From CAYFZO01 sp964347615 (GTDB lineage: Bacteria > Pseudomonadota > Gammaproteobacteria > Poriferisulfidales > Oxydemutatoraceae): DNA of 64,000 nt. The notes beneath the pieces are model-generated. The model saw only the letters and a program-made list of their open reading frames with translations. It was not told where the DNA came from and ran no database searches. Position numbers and translations under genes: made by a program. Position 1 is the first letter of the stretch. Each line of letters starts with the position of its first letter. The stretch spans positions 1 to 64,000 of the forward strand of contig CAYFZO010000003.1 in assembly GCA_964347615.1 (NCBI GenBank), written 5' to 3'. Below, piece by piece: positions 42,876 to 51,120 of this stretch.

Positions 42876-43831
42876 GCTTTTACGATCAGTAACTCATGTG
42901 ACTCTTTGACGTGATGGTTGGTGCCATTTTCAATCCGGTTTTTTCCTATTCTTGTCTCTCCTTGCCCAAGCGTATACTGCCATTTAACATTCACGATTTT
43001 ATAATCAGAATACCAATCTCGAATTGTTTTGCAATCGTTATAAGACAATATAAATCCCCCCTTATGACGACGGAGTAAATCCCGAAGAACTCTGTGATTA
43101 AAACCTTTATGGTGGACGGGAAAATTCCTCTGCGGATAAATTCCACGAAACATACGACTGTCTCCATCAAGATAATAGGGAGGGTCACAATAGAGAAAAT
43201 CTTGATTATGCTTGCGCAGAGTAGTCTCAAATGTGCCTTCCTCGACTTTTAAGTTGGGGCATCGGAAATCTCGAACTTTAGATAAAAGCCGCTCGAACCG
43301 CTCAGGATCTTCGTAGATACTCGACATCCAGCCGAGGAACCCGGGGCCGTATGAAAGATTATGATTAAACCAGTAGTGCGCAGCGAGTTCTAGTTTATTG
43401 GAGATCGGCTTTGTTCCATCCCAATGAGCTTTAAGATGCTTCTTAACCTTAGCATAAGTGGTTTTATTCGGTCTCCATTCGCCAATACGGTCCGCAAGCT
43501 TGATAGGCATACGCAGTTGAACTTTCCAATAATCTATGAGAATGCTAAAAACGTCATACCCTCTGACGTTGATTCCCAACTCGTTAGCACAGGCGATTTC
43601 GACGGAACCTCCACCAATAAATGGAGATACGATTCGGTCTAAAGATAGCGGCAGATGCTCCACTACATAGCCCACGGCAAGACTTTTTCCGCCTGCATAA
43701 CGCAACGGCAAACCGTTGTAGCGTTTGAAACGGCATCGACCACCACCTTTCAAAGACGATAGAAAAACGTCTTTCTTGGGCGCTGGCTCAATCAGCGTCT
43801 GCTGACTCAAGTTGAGTGCCGACGAACTCAC
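42872..43831 (-). CDS. D12-class N6-adenine DNA methyltransferase
   Basis: A 319-residue Dam-like enzyme that methylates adenine. It shows the order expected of the alpha class: PLRYAGGKSLAVGYVVEHLP, the SAM motif IVSPFIGGGSVEIACANEL, then the catalytic FLYCDPPYYLDGDSRMF and a C-terminal HELLIVKA. The start is GTG (43829-43831), with no better internal start. It heads an operon with the two paralogous putative nuclease genes and presumably protects their target site. AT-richer than the surrounding chromosome. Confidence 0.9.
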   Translation of the reverse strand: MSSSALNLSQQTLIEPAPKKDVFLSSLKGGGRCRFKRYNGLPLRYAGGKSLAVGYVVEHLPLSLDRIVSPFIGGGSVEIACANELGINVRGYDVFSILIDYWKVQLRMPIKLADRIGEWRPNKTTYAKVKKHLKAHWDGTKPISNKLELAAHYWFNHNLSYGPGFLGWMSSIYEDPERFERLLSKVRDFRCPNLKVEEGTFETTLRKHNQDFLYCDPPYYLDGDSRMFRGIYPQRNFPVHHKGFNHRVLRDLLRRHKGGFILSYNDCKTIRDWYSDYKIVNVKWQYTLGQGETRIGKNRIENGTNHHVKESHELLIVKA

Positions 43832-44173
43832 TTAGATTAGTTGCCCGCTAATTTTTGTCTGTTTTCTTATCATCGACATAACGCAATTAATCAACATCTG
43901 AGCAATACAGTGTTGGATTGTTACACTTCTTGCCTGTGGATAACTTCGGGGCTTGCCAAATTCTTCCAGCATGTCCCACGTCAGGCGGCCATTCTATCCC
44001 GTGTGCCCGTCGTCAACGTATTGATTTCTCAGAGATTACGACAAACGGTAGCTTTACTGGGATTAAAGGTTTCGGAGTCTTCTTTGCTTTGGCGTAATGG
44101 TCCGCTAATCTACCGCCAACATGCCGACAGAGCCATCACCGCGTCGTCGCACGGACAAAAAAAAGGAGGAGCC
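43832..44173. other. Non-coding edge of the RM island (342 bp)
   Basis: No supported gene. It separates the divergent D12 methyltransferase and zinc-ribbon genes and should hold both promoters. A single DnaA-box-like 9-mer (TGTGGATAA, 43935-43943) occurs, which is not meaningful alone. The plus-strand open frame running through it is only the upstream extension of the zinc-ribbon gene. Confidence 0.5.
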
Positions 44174-44407
44174 ATGAGCAGATATCTATGTCCAAACTGT
44201 GGATGCGACGAGTTTATCGTGATGGGCAAAACCCGCTCCTTCTATCATTTGAAGACGGATGAATTCTGCGGAAGATCGTACATTACGCGGGCAGATATGA
44301 TCGACGTGACAACCGACGAAGTCGAGCTGGCGGTTTGTAGTGAATGCGAAAAGGAAGTTAATTACGGGACGCTGGAGGGAGAAGAAACAGCAGACGAGGC
44401 ACAGTAG
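44174..44407 (+). CDS. Small zinc-ribbon-like hypothetical protein
   Basis: A 77-residue protein of unknown function. A CPNCGC pair near the N-terminus and a CSECEKE pair near residue 51 suggest a four-Cys zinc ribbon; the tail is acidic. The start is set by a strong AAGGAGGA Shine-Dalgarno immediately upstream at 44163-44170. The frame is open to 43841 but nothing upstream looks coding. It stands alone at the right edge of the restriction-modification island and may belong to it. Confidence 0.65.
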   Translation: MSRYLCPNCGCDEFIVMGKTRSFYHLKTDEFCGRSYITRADMIDVTTDEVELAVCSECEKEVNYGTLEGEETADEAQ

Positions 44408-44545
44408 AGGTCGAGCCGGGCAACAGGTTGACCATCCGCCCATCTTTACTAACCTTAAGGAAATCTGCATCGACCACTCCAGACAACCTCTCCCGCCGAA
44501 AAGACGCGCTATTATTCCCCCGACGACACAGACGGGCAACACGCC

Positions 44546-45778
44546 GTGGAAACGACAACCGGGACATCAGATTCCGCCAAATGGTGCATCACCGCTGCCG
44601 ACCGGTGCGTGATGTGCGGCTTGTGCCTGCCGCATTGCCCGACCTACGCGCTCGAACGGAACGAGGCTGATTCGCCACGCGGGCGGATTTCGCTGATCAA
44701 GGCGTTCGCCACGTCCGAGCTTGCGCCGGACAAGGCGCTGGTCGCCCATCTTGAAGGCTGCTTGCAGTGCCGCCGTTGCGAAGCGGCCTGCCCCGCGCAC
44801 GTATTGTTCGGGCAACTGATGGACACGGCGAAACGGCTGCTGTTCAAGACGCGCACACTGACGCGCGTCCCGCGGTGGCTCGGATGGTTGGCGACGTCTC
44901 GTCCGTTGCGTCGGTCGGTTTCGACGGCGCTGTTCCTGTATCAGGCGAGCGGGTTGCGCCGGCTTGCGCGCGCGACCGGCGTCCTGAAGACGTTCAGACT
45001 CGAAGCGTCCGACGCGATGCTGTCTGAGGCAAACGCTGCGACGGCGTTACCAAAAAGCACCGCGGCGGCGAAATCCCCGGAGCAAACCACCGAGCAGGTC
45101 GCGTTGTTCACCGGCTGCGTCGCCGAGCTCTTCGACCGGGACACGTTGGCGGCCTCAAAACGACTGATTGAAGCCGCGGGTTTTGCGGTGTCGGTCCCCG
45201 CACGGCAAAGCTGCTGCGGCGCGCTGCACCAGCACGCGGGAGACGCCGTGCGCGCCCGGCGGTTCATCGATACCAACGCCGCGGCTTTCTCAGGGGAAGG
45301 CACCCACACCGTCGTCAGTTGCGCGAGCGGCTGCGGTGCCCAGTTGAAAGAACACGAAGCGACGCTCGGCGTGCGTCATTTCGACGTTCTCGCTTTTCTG
45401 CAAGCACGTGCCGACAAGCTCAAGTTCCGTCCGCTCGGAAAAACCGTCGCGTTGCACGTGCCGTGCACGATGGACGCGTGCTTGAACGCGACGGAGGCGG
45501 TTTCCGGCTTGCTGGCGCACGTCCCCGCTCTCAAGGTCTCATCTCTGCCCAACCGCGGCTGTTGCGGCGCCGCGGGCGCTTATATGCTGACGCGGCCCGA
45601 CGCCGCGCGAAGGCTGCTCGAGGACGTGCTCGAACCGCTGGCACAGACGGGCGCCGAAACGTTGCTGAGCTCAAACCTCGGCTGCCTGCTGCATCTGCGC
45701 CGAGGCGTCGCACGCCGCGGCATGAACGTAGAGGTACTGCATCCCGCGGTTTTGCTCGAGCGGCAACTGCAAAGCTAA
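44546..45778 (+). CDS. GlcF-like (Fe-S)-binding oxidoreductase subunit
   Basis: A 410-residue protein like the iron-sulfur subunit of glycolate oxidase. Two 4Fe-4S motifs lie at the N-terminus (CVMCGLCLPHCPTY and CLQCRRCEAACP), and two cysteine-rich domains follow (SCCGALHQHAGD and RGCCGAAGAY, each after an FTGC or HVPC segment). The GTG at 44546 is the likely start. The flavoprotein partners glcD and glcE are not next to it, so it may act with subunits elsewhere or in another dehydrogenase. Confidence 0.85.
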   Translation: METTTGTSDSAKWCITAADRCVMCGLCLPHCPTYALERNEADSPRGRISLIKAFATSELAPDKALVAHLEGCLQCRRCEAACPAHVLFGQLMDTAKRLLFKTRTLTRVPRWLGWLATSRPLRRSVSTALFLYQASGLRRLARATGVLKTFRLEASDAMLSEANAATALPKSTAAAKSPEQTTEQVALFTGCVAELFDRDTLAASKRLIEAAGFAVSVPARQSCCGALHQHAGDAVRARRFIDTNAAAFSGEGTHTVVSCASGCGAQLKEHEATLGVRHFDVLAFLQARADKLKFRPLGKTVALHVPCTMDACLNATEAVSGLLAHVPALKVSSLPNRGCCGAAGAYMLTRPDAARRLLEDVLEPLAQTGAETLLSSNLGCLLHLRRGVARRGMNVEVLHPAVLLERQLQS

Positions 45779-45781
45779 TCG

Positions 45782-46417
45782 ATGCGCGACAAGAGTTCAC
45801 TCGACCGCTTCATCGAAGCCGCTGACCAGGCGTTGAAAGCCGTCGTGGGGCCTGCGGTCGCCGCGCGTGAAACGCCGGGTCGGGAGTCTTCCGACGAAGA
45901 TCTATCGGCGGACGAAAAGGCGTATTCGGCACGTCTGATGCGCATCAACCACGCCGGCGAAATCGCAGCGCAAGGGCTGTATCACGGTCAGGCGCTGACC
46001 GCGCGCGCACGCGCGACCGCCGAGCGGATGCAACGGAACGCGCACGAGGAGTCCGACCATCTCGCGTGGTGTGAACAACGCCTCGCCCAGCTCGGCGGAC
46101 GCACCAGCACTCTCGCGCCTCTGTGGTACGCGGGGTCGTTCGTCATCGGCGCGGCGGCGGGGCTTGCCGGCGACCGCTGGAGTTTCGGCTTCGTCAAGGA
46201 AACCGAAGACCAGGTCGTCAAGCATCTGAATTCACACCTTGCCAAAACGCCGGTGCGCGACAAGGCAACGCTCGCAATCATCGAGCAAATCAAGCGCGAC
46301 GAAACCGAGCACGCGCACGCCGCCGAACTCGCCGGCGCCGTCGAGCTGCCGGTGCCGGTCAAGCAGCTGATGCGGATGACGTCGAAAGTGATGACGACAA
46401 CGGCGTATTACTTCTGA
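45782..46417 (+). CDS. coq7: Demethoxyubiquinone hydroxylase
   Basis: A 211-residue Coq7-family di-iron monooxygenase of ubiquinone synthesis. The ligand motifs are visible: MRINHAGEIAAQGLYHGQ, EESDHLAWCEQRL, a middle KETEDQVVKHL, and the final DETEHAHAAEL. It starts 3 bp after the GlcF-like gene and is probably co-transcribed. Ubiquinone synthesis supports assignment of the organism to the Proteobacteria. It converges with bioA; a 6-bp hairpin (46419-46437) lies between the two. Confidence 0.94.
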   Translation: MRDKSSLDRFIEAADQALKAVVGPAVAARETPGRESSDEDLSADEKAYSARLMRINHAGEIAAQGLYHGQALTARARATAERMQRNAHEESDHLAWCEQRLAQLGGRTSTLAPLWYAGSFVIGAAAGLAGDRWSFGFVKETEDQVVKHLNSHLAKTPVRDKATLAIIEQIKRDETEHAHAAELAGAVELPVPVKQLMRMTSKVMTTTAYYF

Positions 46418-46427
46418 ACGCCGCGAC

Positions 46428-47732
46428 CTAAGCGGCGAGCGCCACAATCGCCGAGGTCACCCTTGAGAGTTCCTGCTCAGCGATGATGTACGGCGGCATC
46501 ACGTAAATCAGGTTGGAAAACGGGCGCACCCAGACGCCGCGTTCGACGAAACGCGGGCACAACTCATCGGCTTCGACCGCCTCGTGCATCTCGACGACGC
46601 CGATTGCGCCCTTGACCCGCACGTCCTTGACCCGCGCCGACGCGCGACACGGCTCAAGTTCCCGTCTGAGCTGCGCCTCAATCGCCGCAACCTGCGTGCG
46701 CCATTCACCGCCTGCCAGAATCTCCAAGTTCGCCGACGCAACCGCGCACGCAAGCGGGTTCGCCATATAGGTCGGCCCGTGCATGAAGACGCCCGGCTCA
46801 CCCGAGTCAATCACGTCGGCCACCCGTGCAGTGGCCACCGTCGCGGCAAGCGTCAGGTAACCCGCACTCAGCGCCTTGCCGATGCACGTCACGTCGGGGC
46901 TGACACCGTCGTCGCCGGCGGCTTCGCACGCAAACATCCGTCCGGTGCGACCGAACCCGGTCGCTATCTCGTCGAAAATCAGCAGTATTCCGTAGCGGTC
47001 GCACAACTCACGCAAGCGCACGAGATAACCGGCGCCGTAAACGCGCATACCTCCCGCCCCCTGCACCACCGGCTCGACGATGACCGCGGCGATCTTGTCG
47101 CCGTCGCGCGCCAACGCCGTCTCCATCTCGGCGACCGCTTCCTCGTCGCAGTCCTGAGGGTCTTCGCTGCAGCGAGGTGAGCGCACGAAGATTTGCCGCG
47201 GCACGACGCCCTTGAACAGGTGGTGCATCCCGGTCTCGGGATCGCACACCGACATCGCGGCGAAAGTATCGCCGTGGTAACCGCAGCGGATAGTCGCAAC
47301 GCGGCAACGTTCACTATCGCCGCGCGCTCGGTGGTATTGCAGCGCCATCTTGATTGCGACCTCGACCGCAACCGAACCTGAATCACAGAAAAATATGCGG
47401 TCAAGCCCCGCCGGCAACACGCCGAGCAAACGCCGCCCGAGCTCGACCGCCGCCGGGTGCGTCAAGCCGCCGAACATCACGTGCGACATCCGCGCGAGCT
47501 GGGCGCTCAGCGCCGCGTTCAACGCCGGGTGGTTGTAGCCGTGGATCGCGGCCCACCACGACGACGTGGCGTCAATCAGTCGCCGCCCGTCGGCAAGTTC
47601 AAGGTGAACGCCGTGCGCCGAGACCACCGGGAACGCGGATGCGCCGGTGCGCATGCGGCTGTAGGGATGCCACAAGTGGTCACGGTCAAAAGCCGCCATC
47701 TCTTGCGTGAACGGCGTTGGAGAAACGGGCAC
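46428..47732 (-). CDS. bioA: Adenosylmethionine-8-amino-7-oxononanoate aminotransferase
   Basis: A 434-residue PLP-dependent class III aminotransferase of biotin synthesis. Motifs include LWHPYSRM near the start, SSWWAAIHGYNHPALNAAL, FFCDSGSVAVEVAIKMALQY, LIFDEIATGFGRTG and CIGKALSAGYL with the PLP lysine. It is the last gene of a minus-strand run that starts at rpe. The next step gene, bioD, lies separately at 59888. Confidence 0.95.
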   Translation of the reverse strand: MPVSPTPFTQEMAAFDRDHLWHPYSRMRTGASAFPVVSAHGVHLELADGRRLIDATSSWWAAIHGYNHPALNAALSAQLARMSHVMFGGLTHPAAVELGRRLLGVLPAGLDRIFFCDSGSVAVEVAIKMALQYHRARGDSERCRVATIRCGYHGDTFAAMSVCDPETGMHHLFKGVVPRQIFVRSPRCSEDPQDCDEEAVAEMETALARDGDKIAAVIVEPVVQGAGGMRVYGAGYLVRLRELCDRYGILLIFDEIATGFGRTGRMFACEAAGDDGVSPDVTCIGKALSAGYLTLAATVATARVADVIDSGEPGVFMHGPTYMANPLACAVASANLEILAGGEWRTQVAAIEAQLRRELEPCRASARVKDVRVKGAIGVVEMHEAVEADELCPRFVERGVWVRPFSNLIYVMPPYIIAEQELSRVTSAIVALAA

Positions 47733-47754
47733 GGGGAAGTGAACGCCGTTGCAG

Positions 47755-48171
47755 TTACGGCTTCGGGTCGGACAGGGGGGGATGATAAATCATCTGCAGC
47801 CGATTGCCGGCAGGGTCGAAACAATAAAAGCTCCTCGCGCCGTCCCGGTGAGTCTTCGGCTCGACGTCGATCGGCACGTCGTGCGCGCGCAGGAACTCAA
47901 ACCACGCGTCAACGTGTTCCGGCTTGCTCACAAGGATGCCGAAATGATCGAGCGCACCGCCGCCGGACGCTTTCCCTCGATGCAAGGCAACGTTGTCGGC
48001 GCCGCAGGTGATGTACAGGTTGTCCCGGTCGGGGCGCCACTCGACTTCGTAGCCGAGAAGCTCCACGTAAAACCGCTCGCAAGCCGCAAGGTCTTCAACG
48101 ACCAGCGCGACGTGCTTCATCCCCGCAACCGGCGGCGGCCGGGCGGCCTTGCGTCCGTTATCCGCCGGCAT
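47755..48171 (-). CDS. VOC-superfamily (glyoxalase-like) protein
   Basis: A 138-residue metal-dependent VOC-fold protein: MKHVALVVEDLAACERFYVELLGYEVEW, LDHFGILV and YCFDPAGNRLQMIYHP carry the typical His/Glu ligand positions. Substrate is unknown. Start is placed at 48171, giving a 14-bp overlap with the OsmC gene stop; a later start at 48120 (MKHVAL) would also encode the whole domain. Confidence 0.8.
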   Translation of the reverse strand: MPADNGRKAARPPPVAGMKHVALVVEDLAACERFYVELLGYEVEWRPDRDNLYITCGADNVALHRGKASGGGALDHFGILVSKPEHVDAWFEFLRAHDVPIDVEPKTHRDGARSFYCFDPAGNRLQMIYHPPLSDPKP

Positions 48172-48619
48172 CGTCTCGGCTTTGACTCTCGGCTGTGCCG
48201 CCGAGCTCGACAATCTCGTAGTCGTAGGTGATAAGCGCGGTCTTCTCGAGCATCTTCGACACCGAGGAACGTTGCCGCGCCGATGCCGCGACCGCCTTTT
48301 TGACTTCGCTTTCGTCGAGTCCGCGCCCAGTCACCGTATAGAGCCCTTTGATGCGGGTGAACACCGCGGGCGTTGCGACGGCGCGTTCGGCTTCGATCTC
48401 CAGCTCAACGCCGACGACGTCCTGCCCGGCTTCTTTCAGCAGCTTGACGACGTCAAAACCGTTGCAGCCGCCGAGACCGAGCAGCACCATCTCCATCGGG
48501 CGCGGCGCCAGATTGCGCCCGCCGAACTGCGGTGCGCCGTCCATCGAAACCGCGTGTCCGCTGCCCGATTCGCCGACAAAGCTCATGTCGCCGACCCATT
48601 TGACCCGTGCTTTCATCAT
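48158..48619 (-). CDS. OsmC-family protein (YhfA-like)
   Basis: A 153-residue OsmC-fold protein closest in layout to E. coli YhfA: ARVKWVGDMSFVGESGSGH, PRPMEMVLLGLGGCNGFDVV and SSVSKMLEKTA. The first redox Cys (GGC) is present. The second, which in YhfA lies in a KYCSV motif, is replaced by Ser (RQRSSV). A classical thiol-peroxidase mechanism is therefore doubtful. It lies between trpC and the VOC gene in the same run. Confidence 0.86.
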   Translation of the reverse strand: MMKARVKWVGDMSFVGESGSGHAVSMDGAPQFGGRNLAPRPMEMVLLGLGGCNGFDVVKLLKEAGQDVVGVELEIEAERAVATPAVFTRIKGLYTVTGRGLDESEVKKAVAASARQRSSVSKMLEKTALITYDYEIVELGGTAESQSRDDAGG

Positions 48620-48641
48620 CCGCCTCCCGTGCCGCCCTGCT

Positions 48642-49460
48642 TCAATCGGAAAACAACGCCTTGAACGCGGCGGCGGGGTCGGCGGCGACCATCAACGCTT
48701 CGCCGACCAGATAGGCGTAGACCGACGCGTCGCGCAGGCGCTTGACGTCGTCTTTCGTATGGATGCCGCTCTCGCTGACGACAAGCTTGCCGTCGGGCAC
48801 CGCCCGGACAAGGCGGACGGTCGTATCCAACTCGACGTCGAACGTGTGCAGGTTGCGGTTGTTTATCCCGATCAGCTCGGCGTCGTCTCCGAGTTCGAGC
48901 GCGCGTTCGAGCTCTGCTTCGTCGTGAACTTCAACCAGCACGTCCATCCCGACGTCGCGTGCGAGATGGAACAGGTCCTGCAGCTGCCGGGCGCCAAGCG
49001 CGGCGACAATCAACAAGGTGCAGTCGGCGCCGAGTGCCCTGCTCTCGTGCACCTGGTACTCGTCGACGATGAAGTCCTTGCGCAAAACCGGCAGCGGGCA
49101 ATGCTTGCGAACCAAGTCGAGGACCGCGCCCGACCCCTTGAAATACTTATGGTCGGTCAACACCGACAGGCACGCGGCGCCCGCCGCCGCGTACGCCGCG
49201 GCAATTTCGAGCGGGTTGTAGTTCTCGCGCAAGACGCCTTTGCTCGGCGAGGCGCGCTTGAGCTCGGCGACCACCGCGGGCCGACTGCGTTCGACGTGAT
49301 CCTTGAGGCTGCGTGCAAACCCGCGCGCTGCACCTTGTTCGGCGCCCCAATCCTTGAGCTCGTCAATGCCGTGGCGGCGTTTGCGTTCGGCGATTTCCTC
49401 GCGTTTGTGCTCGAGGATTTCCTGCAGGAAAGCGGGGGTCGCAACGGCGTTCATCGGCAC
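48642..49460 (-). CDS. trpC: Indole-3-glycerol phosphate synthase
   Basis: A 272-residue TIM-barrel enzyme closing the indole ring in tryptophan synthesis. Motifs include VVAELKRASPSKGVL, CLSVLTDHKYFKGS, LPVLRKDFIVDEYQV and IGINNRNLHTFDVEL, then VVSESGIHT. It is a monofunctional TrpC, as in most proteobacteria other than enterics. Spacing to trpD is 10 bp. Confidence 0.96.
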   Translation of the reverse strand: MPMNAVATPAFLQEILEHKREEIAERKRRHGIDELKDWGAEQGAARGFARSLKDHVERSRPAVVAELKRASPSKGVLRENYNPLEIAAAYAAAGAACLSVLTDHKYFKGSGAVLDLVRKHCPLPVLRKDFIVDEYQVHESRALGADCTLLIVAALGARQLQDLFHLARDVGMDVLVEVHDEAELERALELGDDAELIGINNRNLHTFDVELDTTVRLVRAVPDGKLVVSESGIHTKDDVKRLRDASVYAYLVGEALMVAADPAAAFKALFSD

Positions 49461-49470
49461 AGCCTCCGGT

Positions 49471-50490
49471 TCATAAACTTTGGGTGAAGTCGGACCATTG
49501 CTTGAGCTTACGCGCCGCCGCGCCGCTTTGCATCACTTCCCGCGCCGCGTCGGCACCTTCGCGCAAATCTTGGACCCGGTCGGCGACGTACGCCGCCGCC
49601 GCCGCGTTCATTACGATAACGTCGCTTGCCGGCCCGGTTTCACCGGCGAACGCACGTTCGACGACGGCAAGACTCTCGCCGACGTCGGCGGCGGTAATCG
49701 AGTCGAGCGGTGCGGTATTGCAGCCGAAGTCGCCGGGGGAAAGCCGGTATTCGCGCACCTCGCCGTCGCGCAACTCGGCAACCTGCGTCGGCGAACCGAC
49801 GCTGATTTCGTCCAAACCGTCTTCGGCGTGCACCGTCATCACCCGTTCGACCCCCAGCAGCCGCGCGGCCTCGGCCATCGGCCGCAGCCATTTCGCGTCG
49901 AATACGCCGATGACCTGCCGGGTTGCACGCGCAGGGTTGGTCAACGGGCCGAGCAGGTTGAACATCGAACGGATGCCGATTGCCCGGCGGGCGGGCGCCG
50001 CGTGCTTCATCGCGCCGTGAAACACCGGCGCGAACAAAAATCCGATGCCGACTTCCTCGATGCAACGCGCGACCTGCTCGGGGGTCAACTCGAGCTTCAC
50101 CCCCGCGGCCTCTAGAAAGTCGGCGCTGCCGCTGTTACTCGAAACCGAGCGGTTGCCGTGCTTTGCAACGCGCGCGCCCGTGCACGCCGCAACGACCGCG
50201 CTGGCGGTGGAGACGTTGAACGTGCCCTTGCCGTCGCCGCCGGTGCCGCAGGTGTCCACCAAATCGTCGTAACCGGTCTTGACCTTCGCCGCGTAATCGC
50301 GCATGACCCGTGCACCCGCCGAAATCTCGGCGGCGGTTTCACCTTTGCCGCTCAGCGCGACCAGAAAGGCCGCGGTCTGCGCGTCGCTCCACTCGCCCGC
50401 CATGATCGAACGCACCGCGTCGCCGGCTTCTTCGGGCGGCAGGTCGCGTCCGGCGAGCAGCCGGTCGAGCAAGGTTTCAAAACCGGTCAT
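49471..50490 (-). CDS. trpD: Anthranilate phosphoribosyltransferase
   Basis: A 339-residue enzyme joining anthranilate to PRPP. It has VDTCGTGGDGKGTFNVSTAS with the PRPP-binding glycines, KHGNRSVSSNSGSADFLEA, FAPVFHGAMKHAAPARR and FNLLGPLTNPA. The frame is open to 50661, but MTGFETLLDRLL at 50490 fits the family start and gives a 14-bp overlap with trpG, a usual arrangement. Confidence 0.96.
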   Translation of the reverse strand: MTGFETLLDRLLAGRDLPPEEAGDAVRSIMAGEWSDAQTAAFLVALSGKGETAAEISAGARVMRDYAAKVKTGYDDLVDTCGTGGDGKGTFNVSTASAVVAACTGARVAKHGNRSVSSNSGSADFLEAAGVKLELTPEQVARCIEEVGIGFLFAPVFHGAMKHAAPARRAIGIRSMFNLLGPLTNPARATRQVIGVFDAKWLRPMAEAARLLGVERVMTVHAEDGLDEISVGSPTQVAELRDGEVREYRLSPGDFGCNTAPLDSITAADVGESLAVVERAFAGETGPASDVIVMNAAAAAYVADRVQDLREGADAAREVMQSGAAARKLKQWSDFTQSL

Positions 50491-51061
50491 TGAGAAAATG
50501 CTCAAGCAGTTCGTGTCCGTAATCGGTGAGAATCGATTCGGGGTGAAACTGCACTCCGACAAGCGGGTGCTCCTTGTGCCGCATCGCCATGATCTCATCG
50601 GCTTCGCCCGCAGGGGTCTCAGTCCACGCGGTGACGTCGAGACAATCGGGCAGGGTCTCACGAGCGACCACCAGCGAGTGATAGCGCGTCGCCTGGAACG
50701 GATTCTCGAATCCGCCGAAGATACCGTCTCCCCGATGGTGAATCATCGAAGTCTTGCCGTGCATGATGTTCTTCGCGTGCACCACTTCACCGCCGAAAGC
50801 CTGGCCGATGACCTGATGCCCCAAGCACACCCCGAGGATCGGCACGCGGGCGCCCAATTCGGCGACAACTTCGAGCGAGACCCCGGCTTTGTCGGGGGTG
50901 CACGGTCCCGGTGAAATCACGATGCGTTCGGGCGCCCGCGAGGCAATCTCGGCAACGTCGGTCTTGTCGTTGCGCACGGTGGTCACCTCGCACCCCAGCT
51001 CCCGCAGGTACTGGACCAAGTTGTAGGTGAACGAATCGTAGTTATCGATCATCAAAATCAT
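50477..51061 (-). CDS. trpG: Anthranilate synthase glutamine amidotransferase component
   Basis: A 194-residue class I amidotransferase supplying ammonia to TrpE. The triad region is clear: PGPCTPDKAG, ILGVCLGHQVIGQAFGG with the nucleophile Cys, and VQFHPESILT. It starts MILMIDNYDSFTYNL. It lies between trpE (59-bp gap) and trpD (overlap). PabA shares the fold, so it may also serve folate synthesis. Confidence 0.95.
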   Translation of the reverse strand: MILMIDNYDSFTYNLVQYLRELGCEVTTVRNDKTDVAEIASRAPERIVISPGPCTPDKAGVSLEVVAELGARVPILGVCLGHQVIGQAFGGEVVHAKNIMHGKTSMIHHRGDGIFGGFENPFQATRYHSLVVARETLPDCLDVTAWTETPAGEADEIMAMRHKEHPLVGVQFHPESILTDYGHELLEHFLNDRF

Positions 51062-51120
51062 AATCGGATTTTAGCCTAAGGGCGACGCCTCGCTGGTCTG
51101 AAATTCAAGACCTGCACGCG

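Noticed and set aside
43935..43943. Perfect DnaA-box 9-mer (TGTGGATAA)
   Set aside because: A single copy is expected by chance in a window of this size; no cluster, AT-rich unwinding element or origin genes nearby.
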